A DNA stretch of 64,000 nucleotides from Atherix ibis (lineage: Eukaryota; Arthropoda; Insecta; Diptera; Athericidae): the NCBI GenBank assembly GCA_958298945.1, contig OY282609.1, forward strand, positions 58,934,220-58,998,219, read 5' to 3'. Positions within the stretch are counted from its first letter, which is position 1. Every line of letters starts with the position of its first letter. Below the pieces are notes generated by a model. It was given only the letters and a program-made list of their open reading frames with translations, did not search any database and was not told the origin of the DNA. The position numbers and the translations under genes are program-made. Of this stretch, positions 34,260-47,001 are shown piece after piece.

Positions 34260-34640
34260 TTAATGACTCCATGGTAGCTGTAAAAAAAAAATCATGGCGT
34301 ATGTGTTTTCACAGATATTTTCAAGTAGTTGAGAAAAAAACCAACAGATGGCAACCAGCTTATAGTACAAGGCATCTAAGAATTTTTCGAAGGATTTTTA
34401 GATTGAAGGGATTGATTTCGACAGGAATCGGAACAATTGGGAGAATTCCAATGTTCAATACTGAACAGTTTTTATAATAATTTGACAAATTTGAAGTTTA
34501 TTCTTTAGCGTCAGCTATAAGCAATTTTCCAGTAGCCTAAGTAGTTGTTGATAAAGTCTGTTAAAACAAATATTTTTACTCCATATAAGTCTTTGGTCCA
34601 CATAGAGTCCCAGGTAGAGCATTTTGTTAATGATGCTCAT
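34260..34640 (-). mobile_element. jockey-type LINE relic, copy 2
   Basis: The minus strand at 34640-34540 reads LYLGLYVDQRLIWSKNI, matching the jockey RT motif 'KYLGL.LDRRL.W..HI'. Further along, 34440-34350 reads KSFEKFLDALYYKLVAI, matching 'LRKIVDAPFY...VI' of copy 1 after frameshifts. The gap between them is shorter than in an intact RT. Strongly decayed. Confidence 0.6.
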
Positions 34641-34829
34641 TTACCTTCACTCTGCATATTGTAAGCCTATGTCTTGGAGATTTTGGATATGAAATTGTAG
34701 TTTACTGAAATGTACTTCGACATTTGGTAGGGATTTAAGAAATGACATTATTATTTCCATAAAGGATGTTATAGTTTTGGGAGTAGCTGATATGTCGTAG
34801 GTACTTATAACCTTGTTGAACTTCATATA

Positions 34830-36105
34830 TTGGGTTGGTGCAAAAGTTATGACGGTTTTTTATGATCCTAGGTAAACAAATTTTTTCTTCAGAAATGATG
34901 AATAGTATCTTCTTTTAAATGATTGCATTATATAAAGGATGCTTTCCCTCAACTTTCTATTCAGTTTCGGCCTGGCCAGAGTACAGTGAAGAGCTCTTGT
35001 ATTGTTTCAAAATGTCGGCCGATAAATTGCATTTACGTCATTGTTTACTTTATAAATTCCGTAAAGACAATACCGCGAGTGTGGCAACCAAAAACATTTG
35101 CGAAGTGTATGGAACAGATGTCATCAAAGTTTGGCAGGCACAAAGATGGTTTACAAAATTCCGATCTGGGGATTTTTCACTAATTGATAAACCACGTACT
35201 GGGCGGCCATTGAAGTCTGATGAGGACAAGTTAAATGTCATAATTGACACCAATCCACGTCTTACCATCAGGGAGATCGCGTCGATGATGGGAGTCAACC
35301 ATACAACCGTATTAAGGCATTTGAAGCGTATGGGGATGGTTTCGCGGTACGACGTTTGGATACCTCATCAATTGTCGGCTGCCAATTTATTGGATCGTGT
35401 TTCAACGTGCGTTGATTTGAGTGCGAGACAAAAACATGAACCTTTTTTGCATCGTTTGGTAACGGGATATGAGAAATGGGTCGTGTACAACAACGTGACA
35501 AGAAATAGACATTGGGCTATACCTGGACAAGCTCCATTAACAACTTCGAAAGCCGAAATCCATCAAAAAAAAGTTATGCTTTGTGTTTGGTGGGATTGTA
35601 AGGGTATTGTGTATTTTGAACTCTTGGAATGCAATCAAAAAATTACAGCAGAACGATATTGTCAGTAATTATCCAAATTGAACATCGTCCTTCAAAAGGA
35701 TAGACCAGAATTGGTAAACAGAAAAGGGGTAGTGTTTCATCACGACAACGCGCGACCACATGTGGCTATGATGACCCAACACAAGCTGAATTGGGGTGTT
35801 GTCAAGCATCCACCGTATTCTCCAGATCTTGCTCCTTCTGATTTTCATTTATTCCGATTACTGCAAAAAATTTTAAATGACAAAAAATTTGATACAATAG
35901 AGCAGGTAAAAACATCCCTTTTTACACATTTCGCATCAAAATCCAAGGAATTTTACACTAATGGTATTAATAAGTTGATAAAAAGATGGGAGGAGGTTAT
36001 AAGAACAGATGGAAATTATATAATTGATTAAATAAATAATACAAATAAAAAAAAAATGTTTAATTGTATATGTAAAAAAACGTCGTTACTTTTGCACCAA
36101 CCCAA
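34830..36105 (+). mobile_element. mellifera-type mariner with both ends
   Basis: 1,276 bp with inverted ends TTGGGTTGGTGCAAAAGTTA (left) and its near-perfect inverse on the right, and TA at 34828-34829 and 36106-36107. Length and ends indicate a complete copy. Confidence 0.95.
35012..36031 (+). pseudogene. mellifera-type mariner transposase, one nonsense codon and mutated active site
   Basis: From ATG 35012 (MSADKLHLRHCLLYKFRKDN) to TAA after YIID the frame is open except for one TAA at 35666-35668 (YCQ*LSKLN). Present in order: N-terminal HTH with FTKFRSGDFSLIDKPRTGRP, second HTH LTIREIASMMGVNHTTVLRH, VWIPHQLSAANLLDRVSTC, KVMLCVWWDCKGIVYFELL, FHHDNARPH and YSPDLAPSDFHLF. The first catalytic motif is TGYEKW instead of TGDEKW, so the first Asp of D,D34D is Tyr. 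The protein would be inactive even without the nonsense codon. It is the least decayed transposase in the window. Confidence 0.93.
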
Positions 36106-36352
36106 TATTATTGGCAAAAATTCTAAACATTTTGTATTAACTACTAACTTGGATATAACATTTGCAGAGGTATGATTTTAAAATAAGTAAGTACGTGGAG
36201 GTAAGGAAACTCTTAGAAACTACAGTACTTTTGTCGTTCAATGTAATAACATTAATAAATTCTGGAATGTTGTGATGTAAAGCTAAATTTATTACGAGTA
36301 TAAGATATAATTTTGAAAATATTTCCAAGAATGTGAATGTTCTCTGATTTAT

Positions 36353-36389
36353 ATAAAAAGTATTCCAAAGACTAAAGAATACTTTTTAT
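36353..36389. repeat. 13-bp perfect hairpin
   Basis: ATAAAAAGTATTC and its exact inverse GAATACTTTTTAT flank an 11-nt loop. Confidence 0.8.
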
Positions 36390-36399
36390 CGCATCAGAA

Positions 36400-37299
36400 C
36401 ATACAAACTGAAAATTTTAGTAAACAATTTAGTTTAAGATATTGGCTATAAAAAAAAAATCATTTCCCAAACAATCTATTCCACTACATTACCGAATATT
36501 TCAGGCCATCAAAACTGCATAGAATTCAAGTAGAAACACTCTTATCCTATCTGCCATGTGCTAGTTCCATTTTTTTCGTCAACTACCAAAAAAGGGAGTC
36601 CCACTAAGTTTTAACATATTTCTTTCCTAAAATCGAATGGAATCTTTTTTTTTTGGCATTTTCTTCTCAAGCACACTTTATTAATTTGTCAAGCTGCCCG
36701 TTGGTCGTGTCACTACTGCTGGGAATCTGTTTTATGTTTATTAGAAAAACTCTGGTTGGTCTGAGTTTATCAATTGTTATTGAATTTTGAGCTTTAAAGA
36801 AATGGAGTCCAACTTTTCTACACATCAAAACGTACAAAATTCAACCAAAATCAAATTTAATCATTTTTTTAAAGTCCACTCTTTCCTGTCGACACAATAT
36901 TCACATATGAACTGTGGATCAAAACGGGCTAATGTGTACTTAGTTTTTTCTCCTATAACTTGATTACATCACTAAAAAAAAACCATTTAAAGTTCTAATC
37001 CTTCCAAGTACCTTGGAATAAAAATCTCCAATTATTAACGTTTGGAAAAACTTTAAACCATTCAAAAAAAAAAGTTAAAATATTCACTAGAAAATTCGAT
37101 TCAAATAACAAATTTCAAGTAGGAAATCTGGCAGAATCGGATTAACAAAAATCATTTGTGACTAGTCGAGGTTTACTCGGACGCACTAGACTCGTGGAAC
37201 ACGTACTCGTGTCTCTCTGAACAGAAATTCATAAAAAGTCTATTAAATGGAAAACAATTTTGGAACAGGCGTTTTTGCCTAATTATTTGTGTGAATGTA
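36400..37299. other. AT-rich spacer
   Basis: No gene recognised. Confidence 0.4.
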
Positions 37300-39447
37300 T
37301 TTGTTAAGACAATCCTAACGGCCAATTCCCATCCATTCGACAAAGGTTAGCGCAGCAGCAGCGAACAGATTTTTTCCATCCGAGAACCAATCTTTCCGCA
37401 TACGATTCTTCTTTACTGAATGCATGTAACGCCACAAACGATGGATGGGAAGCGATTCTGTTGAAGAAAATAACGCTGCTTTCTAGCGTTGGTTGGTGTT
37501 TTGTAGTGTTTGTAGAAATAATGAAATGCAGTCGAATTCCGAAGCTCACAGTCGGTTTAGTTTGCCAATTTTAATGGAAAGACGTACGTTAACAGCTGAC
37601 GCCACCCATTCCAACTTTTGTTTACCCTCTTGTCGCAGTAAAACAGATTTTATATATGAATTCACGGATAAGGAACTCAGACTGGGAAATGGGGCCTGCG
37701 AGCTGACGACAGAATACACAGCACAGCTCATTGTGTCCAAGCACGGCGCGTCGACATGAAGAAGCTCGCATATGAGACTCACCGCTTTGGCAACTACGTC
37801 GAGCAAGACCATATCGGAGGTAGTTGAGTGAAACAAATTCAGTCGATCCGTAGCAGTTGTTCACAAAGCTTCATCGTATCACGCGCCATTGTCGTTGGCG
37901 CTATCGTTGTCGTCGCCGCAGTTGTTGTTTAAATGATTTGTGCGCGGCAAGCGTTTTTCTCTGATTCTGAAAGAATTCCAACTCGGAAAAGCTTTCCGAA
38001 ACCGAGCACGGGTATCACAATAACGTTATCCATTCACGTAACAAGAGCTTTTCGATTTATCAAACGGTATTTTTTTAGTTATTTGTACGCGCTCTTCTTG
38101 TTTTCGCACCTGCATGACGAGCTGGTTCTTTCCCAACGACACATATACCCGGTTGGTTTGTTCGTCGGTTGCTATCATAATATAAAGTACGGCGTGGCGT
38201 ACTTTTTTAATTAATAATTTCCAATCACGTAACTAATTTTTATCATCAAGAGTTATATATCAGCATCATCTTTTTCGTATAATCGCTTCCAGTTATGTTA
38301 GTCATATTTAATCGACAAATCATCATCCCACGCGACAGTATCGAAAAATTTCGCTAGTTTAAAAAGAGAGACCACCACCCCCTCATCCTTCTGTCGAAGC
38401 GTTTTAAAAATTCCACAAGAGTGCTAAAAGCTGTTAAATAATTTGAACAGTTCGGTTCGTATGAAAAACTGCTGCTGATAAGCTATGCGCGGTGACATAT
38501 TATCCGTTAATATCGGTAGATGAAGTGGAAATAGTTTAATTTCGAGTTCAAAAAATGTGCTTCGGCATTAGTGGCAGCAGTAAAAGTCGCAGTAGCGGTA
38601 TTGGTAGTAGTTAACGGCAAAATTTCCGAATTAATTCTGGATTTATTAAGATTTTCGTAAAAGTCACTTTATTTACGTGGTGGTTTCATACTGAAATTCG
38701 TCTGCTTTAGAGCTTTAGTGCGATTTGAAGCAAAGAAATAATGTTCGTGTCTTTTTGGTGAAATGGAATATAATTTAAAAAAAAAAATTCATTGAAATTA
38801 GAAATTCCCGATTAAATTCCAATAAAGAGAGAAGAATTTCTAAAGTGAATAAAAATTGTTTTTTTTTTTATAAACAAGAATGATTTTTTTAAATTTATAA
38901 TGTATTTTGGAATTTTATAAACGATTATTATGAATATTTATGATAGTAATTTGGTGTTAAAAAGATAACTTTTAATACGTAAACTAGTGTGACTCTTCAT
39001 GGAGAAGTGCTTAGTGTGATGTGTGTCTATGGAAGAACGACACAAAATCGCAAACTTGCCATATCAGATTTCATATTAATCATCAAAGTAGCAATGATTT
39101 TATTTTATTCCCTTTTTGCTCTAATTTGTTTGCGTACGCTTTAATGAAAAACTTGTGAGCCGACTGAGAACTTGAACTTGTTTCCTTGGGAATTATGTGA
39201 ATAATGTTGACTAATTAAGCATTTTTTAGGAGATAGAGACGTCTAAAAAATCACTAATCAACAGTGAACGATATTGTGCTTAATCATATCATCGTAATCA
39301 TAATCGGAAGAATTTCTATCGCGATCAGAACCAGTATTCCAATAAATCGGTTTTTTTTAAATCGGCACAGTCAAAGGTGGTACGGCAGATTAGCATCAGT
39401 TTGCGATCATGATTTCTGAAGAGTTATTCGAATACTAAAATCGTACA
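37300..39447 (+). promoter_or_regulatory. Candidate promoter and first non-coding exon of a plus-strand gene
   Basis: This stretch is less AT-rich than its surroundings and free of recognised transposons. TTCAGTCGATC near 37,837 matches the insect initiator (TCAGTY). GTTGTCGTCGCC-type triplet repeats follow at about 37,890-37,930. A consensus splice donor TCGTACA|GTAAGTATT lies at 39447/39448. No long coding frame fits; the short ORFs here look random. Inference only: a leader exon whose coding exons lie to the right, possibly beyond the window. Confidence 0.3.
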
Positions 39448-39495
39448 GTAAGTATTGTAAAAGTGTTCTTAGAAAATAATTTAGGTTTTTTTTGT

Positions 39496-39515
39496 GGTTG
39501 GGGGGAGGGGGGGAT
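39496..39515 (+). other. G-rich tract
   Basis: GGTTGGGGGGAGGGGGGG-type run, just after the candidate splice donor at 39448. It contains two long G blocks and could form a G-quadruplex. Confidence 0.5.
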
Positions 39516-39934
39516 TATCTAGAATAAGTTAATAATACATTTAACGTAACACAGCATAGCACGCACAAAAATAAAAACCCTGAATTTTTACCTATTATTG
39601 TGTTTACGAGGGTCATGGCTTTGCGTCTGTGGAAATTCAATACCTTTGATATAGTGTTAGCCATAAAAATACCGCCAACAGAATAAATTTTCGTTTCATT
39701 CAAAGAAAATTGCGATTCTTGGATTTAAAAAGTTGATAACAAAGACTCCGGCTAATAGTGCTTCTTGAAAAAAAAATTCTTTCCGAGTGTAATCTTTAAA
39801 AGCTATATAAACTGTTAAAAGTATTGAATAATTTTCTCTGAGTGAGGTCAGATCTGTCTGAAGTTGATATTCGGGTCCGATGGTTGCTTTTTTATGACAA
39901 ATTACGTTTTTAAGAAGCTTACAGCCATTTTAGA

Positions 39935-42900
39935 TGCTCTAGGACAGTTCCAGTTAAAGTTTCTAGAGACCTAAAATTCCTTTTTCTGAAACAAATCGTT
40001 TATTATGAGTGTACAGACAAAATCTCTAGTACGCCCAGCTTTTGTTCAACTATGAGCGATTTACGATTGCTTTCAAAAATATAGACTCTTAATAGGCTAG
40101 GTGACGTTAACCTTAGATTCCTCTTTCTGGCACAGAATACAAAAGACACGATTTAAAGACGTTCATTTACAGTATAGAATAAATTGCTTCTCAAATGCAC
40201 ACAGTTTATGCTCAATATTGAGCAATTACGATTGTTAAAAAAATACAGTCCATCGATAATCTATCAGGTTAATTTTATATTTTTAGAGACCTAAGATTCC
40301 TTTTACAAAAATAACTCTTAAAAGACACGATTTAAAGTGGTTGACGTCTATTTTAATGTGAAATTATTTTATTGAGCCCCATTGCCAAATGGAATTTATT
40401 TTTGGAGACGTCGATTGCTTGTATAATAAAAACCTTCTTCTAGGCGGCAAAAAATTCTAGTTAAAGTTAAAGTCCAATTAAAGTTTCTAGAGACCTAAAA
40501 TTCCTTTTTCTGAAACAAACCGTTTATTTTGAGAGCACAGACAAAATCTCTAGTACGCCCAGCTTTTGTTCAACTATGAGCGATTTACGATTGCTTTCAA
40601 AAATATAGACTCTCAATAGGCTAGGTGACGTTAAGAGACCTAAGATTCATTTTTCTGGCACAGAACACAAAAGACAGGATTTAAAGACGTTCATTTACAA
40701 TATAGAATAAATTGCTTCTCAAATGCACACAGTTTATGCTCAATATTGAGCAATTACGATTGTTAAAAAAACACAGTCTATCGATAATCTATTGTAGGTC
40801 AGGTTAATTTTATATTTTTAGAGACCTAAGATTCCTTTTACAAAAATAACTCTTAAAAGACACGATTTAAAGTGGTTGACGTCTATTTTAATATGAAATT
40901 ATTTTATTGAGCCCCATTGGCAAATGGAATTTATCTTTGGAGACGTCGATTGCTTGTATAATAAAAACCTTCGTCTAGGCGGCAAAAAATTCTAGTTAAA
41001 GTTAAAGTCCAATTAAAGTTTCTAGAGACCTAAAATTCCTTTTTCTGAAACAAATCGTCCATTTTGAGTGCACAGACAAAATCTCTAGTACGCCCAGATT
41101 TTGTTCAACTATGAGCGATTTACGATTGCTTTCAAAAATATAGACTCTTAATAGGCTAGGTGACGTTAACCTTAGATTCCTCTTTCTGGCACAGAACACA
41201 AAAGACACGATTTAAAGACGTTCATTTACAGTATAGAATAAATTGCTTCTCAAATGCACACAGTTTATGCTCAATATTGAGCAATTACGATTGTTAAAAA
41301 AACACAGTCTATCGATAATCTATTGTAGGTCAGGTTAATTTTATATGTTTAGAAACCTAACATTCGTTTTACAAAAACAACTCTTAAAAGATACCATTTA
41401 AAGTGGTTGACGTCTATTTTAATGTGAAATTATTTTATTGAGCCCCATTGCCAAATGGAATTTATTTTTGGAGACGTAGATTGTTTGTATAATAAAAACC
41501 TTCTTCTAGGCGGCAAAAAATTCTAGTTAAAGTTAAAGTCCAATTAAAGTTTCTAGAGACCTAAAATTCCTTTTTTCTGAAACAAATCGTTTATTTTGAG
41601 AGCACAGACAAAATCTCTAGTACGCCCAGCTTTTGTTCAACTATGAGCGATTTACGATTGCTTTTAAAAAATATAGACTCTCAATAGGCTAGGTGACGTT
41701 AAGAGACCTAAGATTCATTTTTCTGGCACAGAACACAAAAGACACGATTTAAAGACGTTCATTTACAATATAGAATAAATTGCTTCTCAAATACACCCAG
41801 TTTATGCTCAGTATTGAGCAATTACGATTGTTAAAAAAACACAGTCTCTCGATAATCTATTGTAGGTCAGGTTAATTTTATATTTTTAGAGACCTAAGAT
41901 TCCTTTTACAAAAATAACTCTTAAAAGACACGATTTAAAGTGGTTGACGTCTATTTTAATGTGAAATTATTTTATTGAGCCCCATTGCCAAATGGAATTT
42001 ATTTTTGGAGACGTCGATTGCTTGTATAATAAAAACCTTCTTCTAGGCGACAAAAAATTCTAGTTAAAGTTAAAGTCCAATTAAAGTTTCTAGAGACCTA
42101 AAATTCCTTTTTCTGAAACAAATCGTTTATTTTGAGTGCACAGACAAAATCTCTAGTACGCCCAGCTTTTGTTCAACTATGAGCGATTTACGATTGCTTT
42201 CAAAAATATAGACTCTCAATAGGCTAGGTGACGTTAAGAGACCTAAGATTCATTTTTCTGGCACAGAACACAAAAGACACGATTTAAAGACGTTCATTTA
42301 CAATATAGAATAAATTGCTTCTCAAATGCAAACAGTTTATGCTCAATATTGAGCAATTACGATTGTTAAAAAAATACAGTCCATCGATAGTCTATTGTAG
42401 GTCAGGTTAATTTTATATTTTTAGAGACCTAAGATTCCTTTTACAAAAATAACTCTTAAAAGACACGATTTAAAGTGGTTGACGTCTATTTAAATGTGAA
42501 ATTATTTTATTGAGCCCCATTGCCAAATGGAATTTATTTTTGGAGACGTAGATTGTTTGTATAATAAAAACCTTCTTCTAGGCGGCAAAAAATTCTAGTT
42601 AAAGTTAAAGTCCAATTAAAGTTTCTAGAGACCTAAAATTCCTTTTTTCTGAAACAAATCGTTTATTTTGAGAGCACAGACAAAATCTCTAGTACGCCCA
42701 GCTTTTGTTCAACTATGAGCGATTTACGATTGCTTTTAAAAAATATAGACTCTCAATAGGCTAGGTGACGTTAAGAGACCTAAGATTCATTTTTCTGGCA
42801 CAGAACACAAAAGACACGATTTAAAGACGTTCATTTACAATATAGAATAAATTGCTTCTCAAATACACCCAGTTTATGCTCAGTATTGAGCAATTACGAT

Positions 42901-44203
42901 TGTTAAAAAAACACAGTCTCTCGATAATCTATTGTAGGTCAGGTTAATTTTATATTTTTAGAGACCTAAGATTCCTTTTACAAAAATAACTCTTAAAAGA
43001 CACGATTTAAAGTGGTTGACGTCTATTTTAATGTGAAATTATTTTATTGAGCCCCATTGCCAAATGGAATTTATTTTTGGAGACGTCGATTGCTTGTATA
43101 ATAAAAACCTTCTTCTAGGCGACAAAAAATTCTAGTTAAAGTTAAAGTCCAATTAAAGTTTCTAGAGACCTAAAATTCCTTTTTCTGAAACAAATCGTTT
43201 ATTTTGAGTGCACAGACAAAATCTCTAGTACGCCCAGCTTTTGTTCAACTATGAGCGATTTACGATTGCTTTCAAAAATATAGACTCTCAATAGGCTAGG
43301 TGACGTTAAGAGACCTAAGATTCATTTTTCTGGCACAGAACACAAAAGACACGATTTAAAGACGTTCATTTACAATATAGAATAAATTGCTTCTCAAATG
43401 CAAACAGTTTATGCTCAATATTGAGCAATTACGATTGTTAAAAAAATACAGTCCATCGATAGTCTATTGTAGGTCAGGTTAATTTTATATTTTTAGAGAC
43501 CTAAGATTCCTTTTACAAAAATAACTCTTAAAAGACACGATTTAAAGTGGTTGACGTCTATTTAAATGTGAAATTATTTTATTGAGCCCCATTGCCAAAT
43601 GGAATTTATTTTTGGAGACGTCGATTGCTTGTATAATAAAAACCTTCTTCTAGGCGACAAAAAATTCTAGTTAAAGTTAAAGTCCAATTAAAGTTTCTAG
43701 AGACGTAAAATTCCTTTTTCTGAAACAAATCGTTTATTTTGAGAGCACAGACAAAATCTCTAGTACGCCCAGCTTTTGTTCAACTATGAGCGATTTACGA
43801 TTGCTTTCAAAAATATAGACTCTCAATAGGCTAGGTGACGTTAAGAGACCTAAGATTCATTTTTCTGGCACAGAACACAAAAGACACGATTTAAAGACGT
43901 TCATTTACAATATAGAATAAATTGCTTCTCAAATGCACACAGCTTATGCTCAATATTGAGCAATTACGATTGTTACAAAAACACAGTCCATCGATAATTT
44001 GTTGTAGGTCAGTTTAATTTTATATTTTTAGAGACCTAAGATTCCTTTTACTGAGACAACTCTTAAAAGACACGATTTAATGTGAATGACGTCTATTTTA
44101 ATGTGAAATTATTTTATTGAGCCCCATTGCTAAATCGACTTTATTTTTGGAGACATCCATTGCTTGTATAATGTATAATAAAAACCTTCTTCTAGGAGGC
44201 AAA
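39935..44203. repeat. Satellite array: eight ~535-bp units, each a trimer of ~180-bp subunits
   Basis: Units begin (TTCTAGAGACCTAAAATTCC) at 39961, 40485, 41020, 41551, 42088, 42623, 43160 and 43695, spacing 524-537 bp. Within a unit the core GAGACCTAA[AG]ATTC recurs three times about 145, 186 and 204 bp apart, each followed by related sequence. The 535-mer is therefore a trimer of diverged ~180-bp subunits. Most units carry the perfect palindrome GCTCAATATTGAGC (first at 40210-40223). Units 4+5 and 6+7 are near-identical at an exact 1,072-bp offset. The first and last units are most diverged, as expected at array edges. No transcript or ORF signal. Confidence 0.95.
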
Positions 44204-45879
44204 ATCGGGCCTAAAAAATTAAAAATGCATTATATAAATTGTGATGAAGAATAGCCTTCCGGAAATGTACGATTCTACCGCACAGCTACGTTTTCCCTCT
44301 TTTAAATTTTAGCAGTCAGGCAATTCAAAGGTAAAGAAAATATTAGAACACGAAGTGGTTAGCAAAAGTGAAATTATGGAAATTCCAATCTGTTAACCAT
44401 TAAGACGTGTTATGACAAATTTACACCTACTCTTGCTGAATTAATTATTGTACTACGTGTACGTACGAATGGTGTCGTCAATACGATGGACTGTTTGTTG
44501 CCTAGCAAAATTCTTGACAATTATTCCTGGCCAAAAACTTATTTCTGAAGTCTTTCAGAGGCTCCTAGTTTTCGGTAATGCTTACATTGACAACAAATAA
44601 CACTAAACATCACGGAAAGTTTAATTTTTAGTTTTAAGTGACTATTTTCAAATCGTATCTACGTTATATGGTTATATGTGAGAAATGGCTATAAAATTTT
44701 CTTTACTGACATGGAGTTTCGAAGGAAAATAAAACTGAATTCGCCTATAATCTACTAAAATTATTTATGCTTCGTTGGATTTAATGGTAATTTAGTTGGA
44801 AAATGGGGAGAATTACTGTACCAAAATAATGTACATAAAATACCATACTTTGAATAATATTCCAAGTTTATTTGTTGTTCTTCTCAATTTGGTTAAGTTA
44901 AATATAGTCGGAAAACCTTTCCCCGCCGGAAGATTTGTTTAGGGTCTACTAAAATAGCTAAGCAAGAATTTTTTTTAAAAGGACTATACTCTCGAATTTT
45001 AGGAAAATTGGTATAATATGAGAGCTTGACAGCTGTGGAAGGTACCTGCGTTAAGATAATTTACGTATAAATGTGATGATTTTGTATAAAAAAATAATTT
45101 TTTTTTTAAGATCTCAACACAATATTTTAAGAGATTTTAAATAATTTCATTGGAGAATTTTTGTAACTTCTTAAAGTGCTCTATAAAAAGGCAAAAGTGA
45201 ATTTCTGTAAAAAATAATAAATAATCTAAAAGAAAATAGGACCTATCAAACGAAGCATAATGAAAAGTTACTCATTTGAATTTTCAATTTTCTTATATAA
45301 AAATTATCTACTCCTACACAACACTATCGGTTTAAGACCTACAATGGACTTAATCAATACCAAGATTACTATTATTTTTGATAAAACCGAGTCGATAGTA
45401 AAAACCTTGAAAGATAAGAACATTTTTTGACGCAAAATTAGGTCTCTGTCAGCCTAGAAGTTAAAATTTAGACTATGCGTCATTGTCAAGTTGATATTTT
45501 TTTAAAAAAAAGTAAAGAGGAAAGTAACCTGATAAAAATTAAGGTTGGAAGTAATCTGGATTATTCAGACTACACGTATTTGTAAATAAGGAAGCGAGAT
45601 ATTTTTTTCATGCAAAATAGGGCTAATAGAAGCTTAGAATTTCAAATTTAAATTAGGAGCTGTAGTCAATGCAAGTTTAACTTTTTTAAATTTATGAATA
45701 GGACACCGCCATTAGTTCGACAGAAAATATGTTAATTAAAGTTGCAATAATGACCCTTTCAATTAATTTTTAATACCTAATAGAACCTTGAAATTGAGAC
45801 TATGGGTCGTTATAGTCAAGTTGGTCATTGATTGAACCATATTTGTATGTAAAGTCCCTTCGTTTGGCGGACTTGGAAT
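44204..45879. other. AT-rich spacer
   Basis: No gene recognised. A few short stretches (for example ACTATGGGTCGTTATAGTCA near 45,800) echo others in the window and are probably old repeats. Confidence 0.4.
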
Positions 45880-46320
45880 TGAAATTGTTGCATCTAGGAG
45901 TTCCACAATTGGAGGAATCCTACTTGTGAAGAAAATATGCATTTGCTGGGCATTGGTTTAATATAATTGAAATAGGTTAACAGATCACCACAGGATTGAC
46001 AGATAAGAGCAATATTCCAGATCCGAATTTTGAGCAGTTTTCGTTTTTAGAATTTCGGCAGGAAAGAATTTCACGATTAGTCTAGGTCTGAATTTCTACA
46101 TATGACTGAGGATATTGTTTACCATTCTGTTAAAAGGCGAGGTAGATTTTGGATAACTGTAACTAGTGGACGCCGAAGAGTGTCCCGAACTAACTGATTA
46201 GCAGTTCCAGAATTCCACATCTTCCGGTACCCAACGCAACTTTGTGCACCTATTTTTGAGTAGGTTAGGTTCAAACTAACGACTATTCTAAATGCAATAT
46301 TTAAATTAGGTATCATTATT
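45880..46320 (+). repeat. Dispersed unclassified repeat B, copy 1
   Basis: Shares AGGAGTTCCACAATNGGAGGA with 56,000 and AGATCCGAATTTT / CTGAGGATATTGTTTACCAT-like blocks with 50,040-50,240. The minus strand has a short similar peptide in both copies (VTVIQNLPRLLTEW here, IVIPNLPCLLTKW at 50.2 kb), suggesting decayed transposon coding sequence. Family unknown. Confidence 0.5.
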
Positions 46321-47001
46321 ATAACGTTATTTTTGATTATAAAAAATTAGGCCAGATAACAACATGAAAACTAAGCTATGTAGTGTTAAGTCGATGGTTT
46401 TTTTCCAACGCAAAGCACCCTAGATCTCCAAACTTAGACTTAGACTATACGCCATGATCGAGTTGAGTTTTTCTTATATTGTAATTTAAAAGAGAATCAA
46501 AAACAGCTTGATATTGCCAAGTCTACGTTTTTTGCGACACAAAATAGTGTTTATAGTAGTCTAAATTAAAAACATTCACTCATTACCCTATATCATACTC
46601 AATAATGCCAGTAGTAGCCTAGACCTAACTTAGAATGCGTCATGATCGTAATGTATAGTGGAAATTACATTTTAAAAATTAATAAATTTTAAATTATGGC
46701 CAGCAAAATAGTCAACTATTATAGTCACCTGAATAAAAATTGCAGTCACCTGAATAAAAATTACTAACGGCAAAAATCATGTCAATTCCCCAAAACAAAC
46801 AATATTTTTATCATACAATCAGCTCAAAAGTTAACTTTTCTTCCAATGGCCTCATCGTCGTGGTGCCATAAAACTAATGATTGCTCTCATCAAATTAGGT
46901 CCATGGACCATTTTATTTACATATAAAAATTGAGATTATTAACCTGAAGAACTGGGGTCATTAACCTCCCCTAGTTTTACCTAAACGTAGGTGAAGAATT
47001 A
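46321..47001. other. AT-rich spacer
   Basis: No gene recognised. A short local duplication, TCACCTGAATAAAAATT, occurs twice at about 46,726-46,765. Confidence 0.45.

Noticed and set aside
37493..37759. 88-codon plus-strand ORF with four cysteines
   Set aside because: Overlapping ORFs of similar size on the other strand and no recognisable domain; more likely a leader or regulatory region.
41002..41208. 68-codon minus-strand ORF in the satellite
   Set aside because: Not open in neighbouring units, so not under coding selection.
39961..44203. CRISPR-like array
   Set aside because: Units are long, contiguous and without unique spacers; it is a tandem satellite in a eukaryotic genome.
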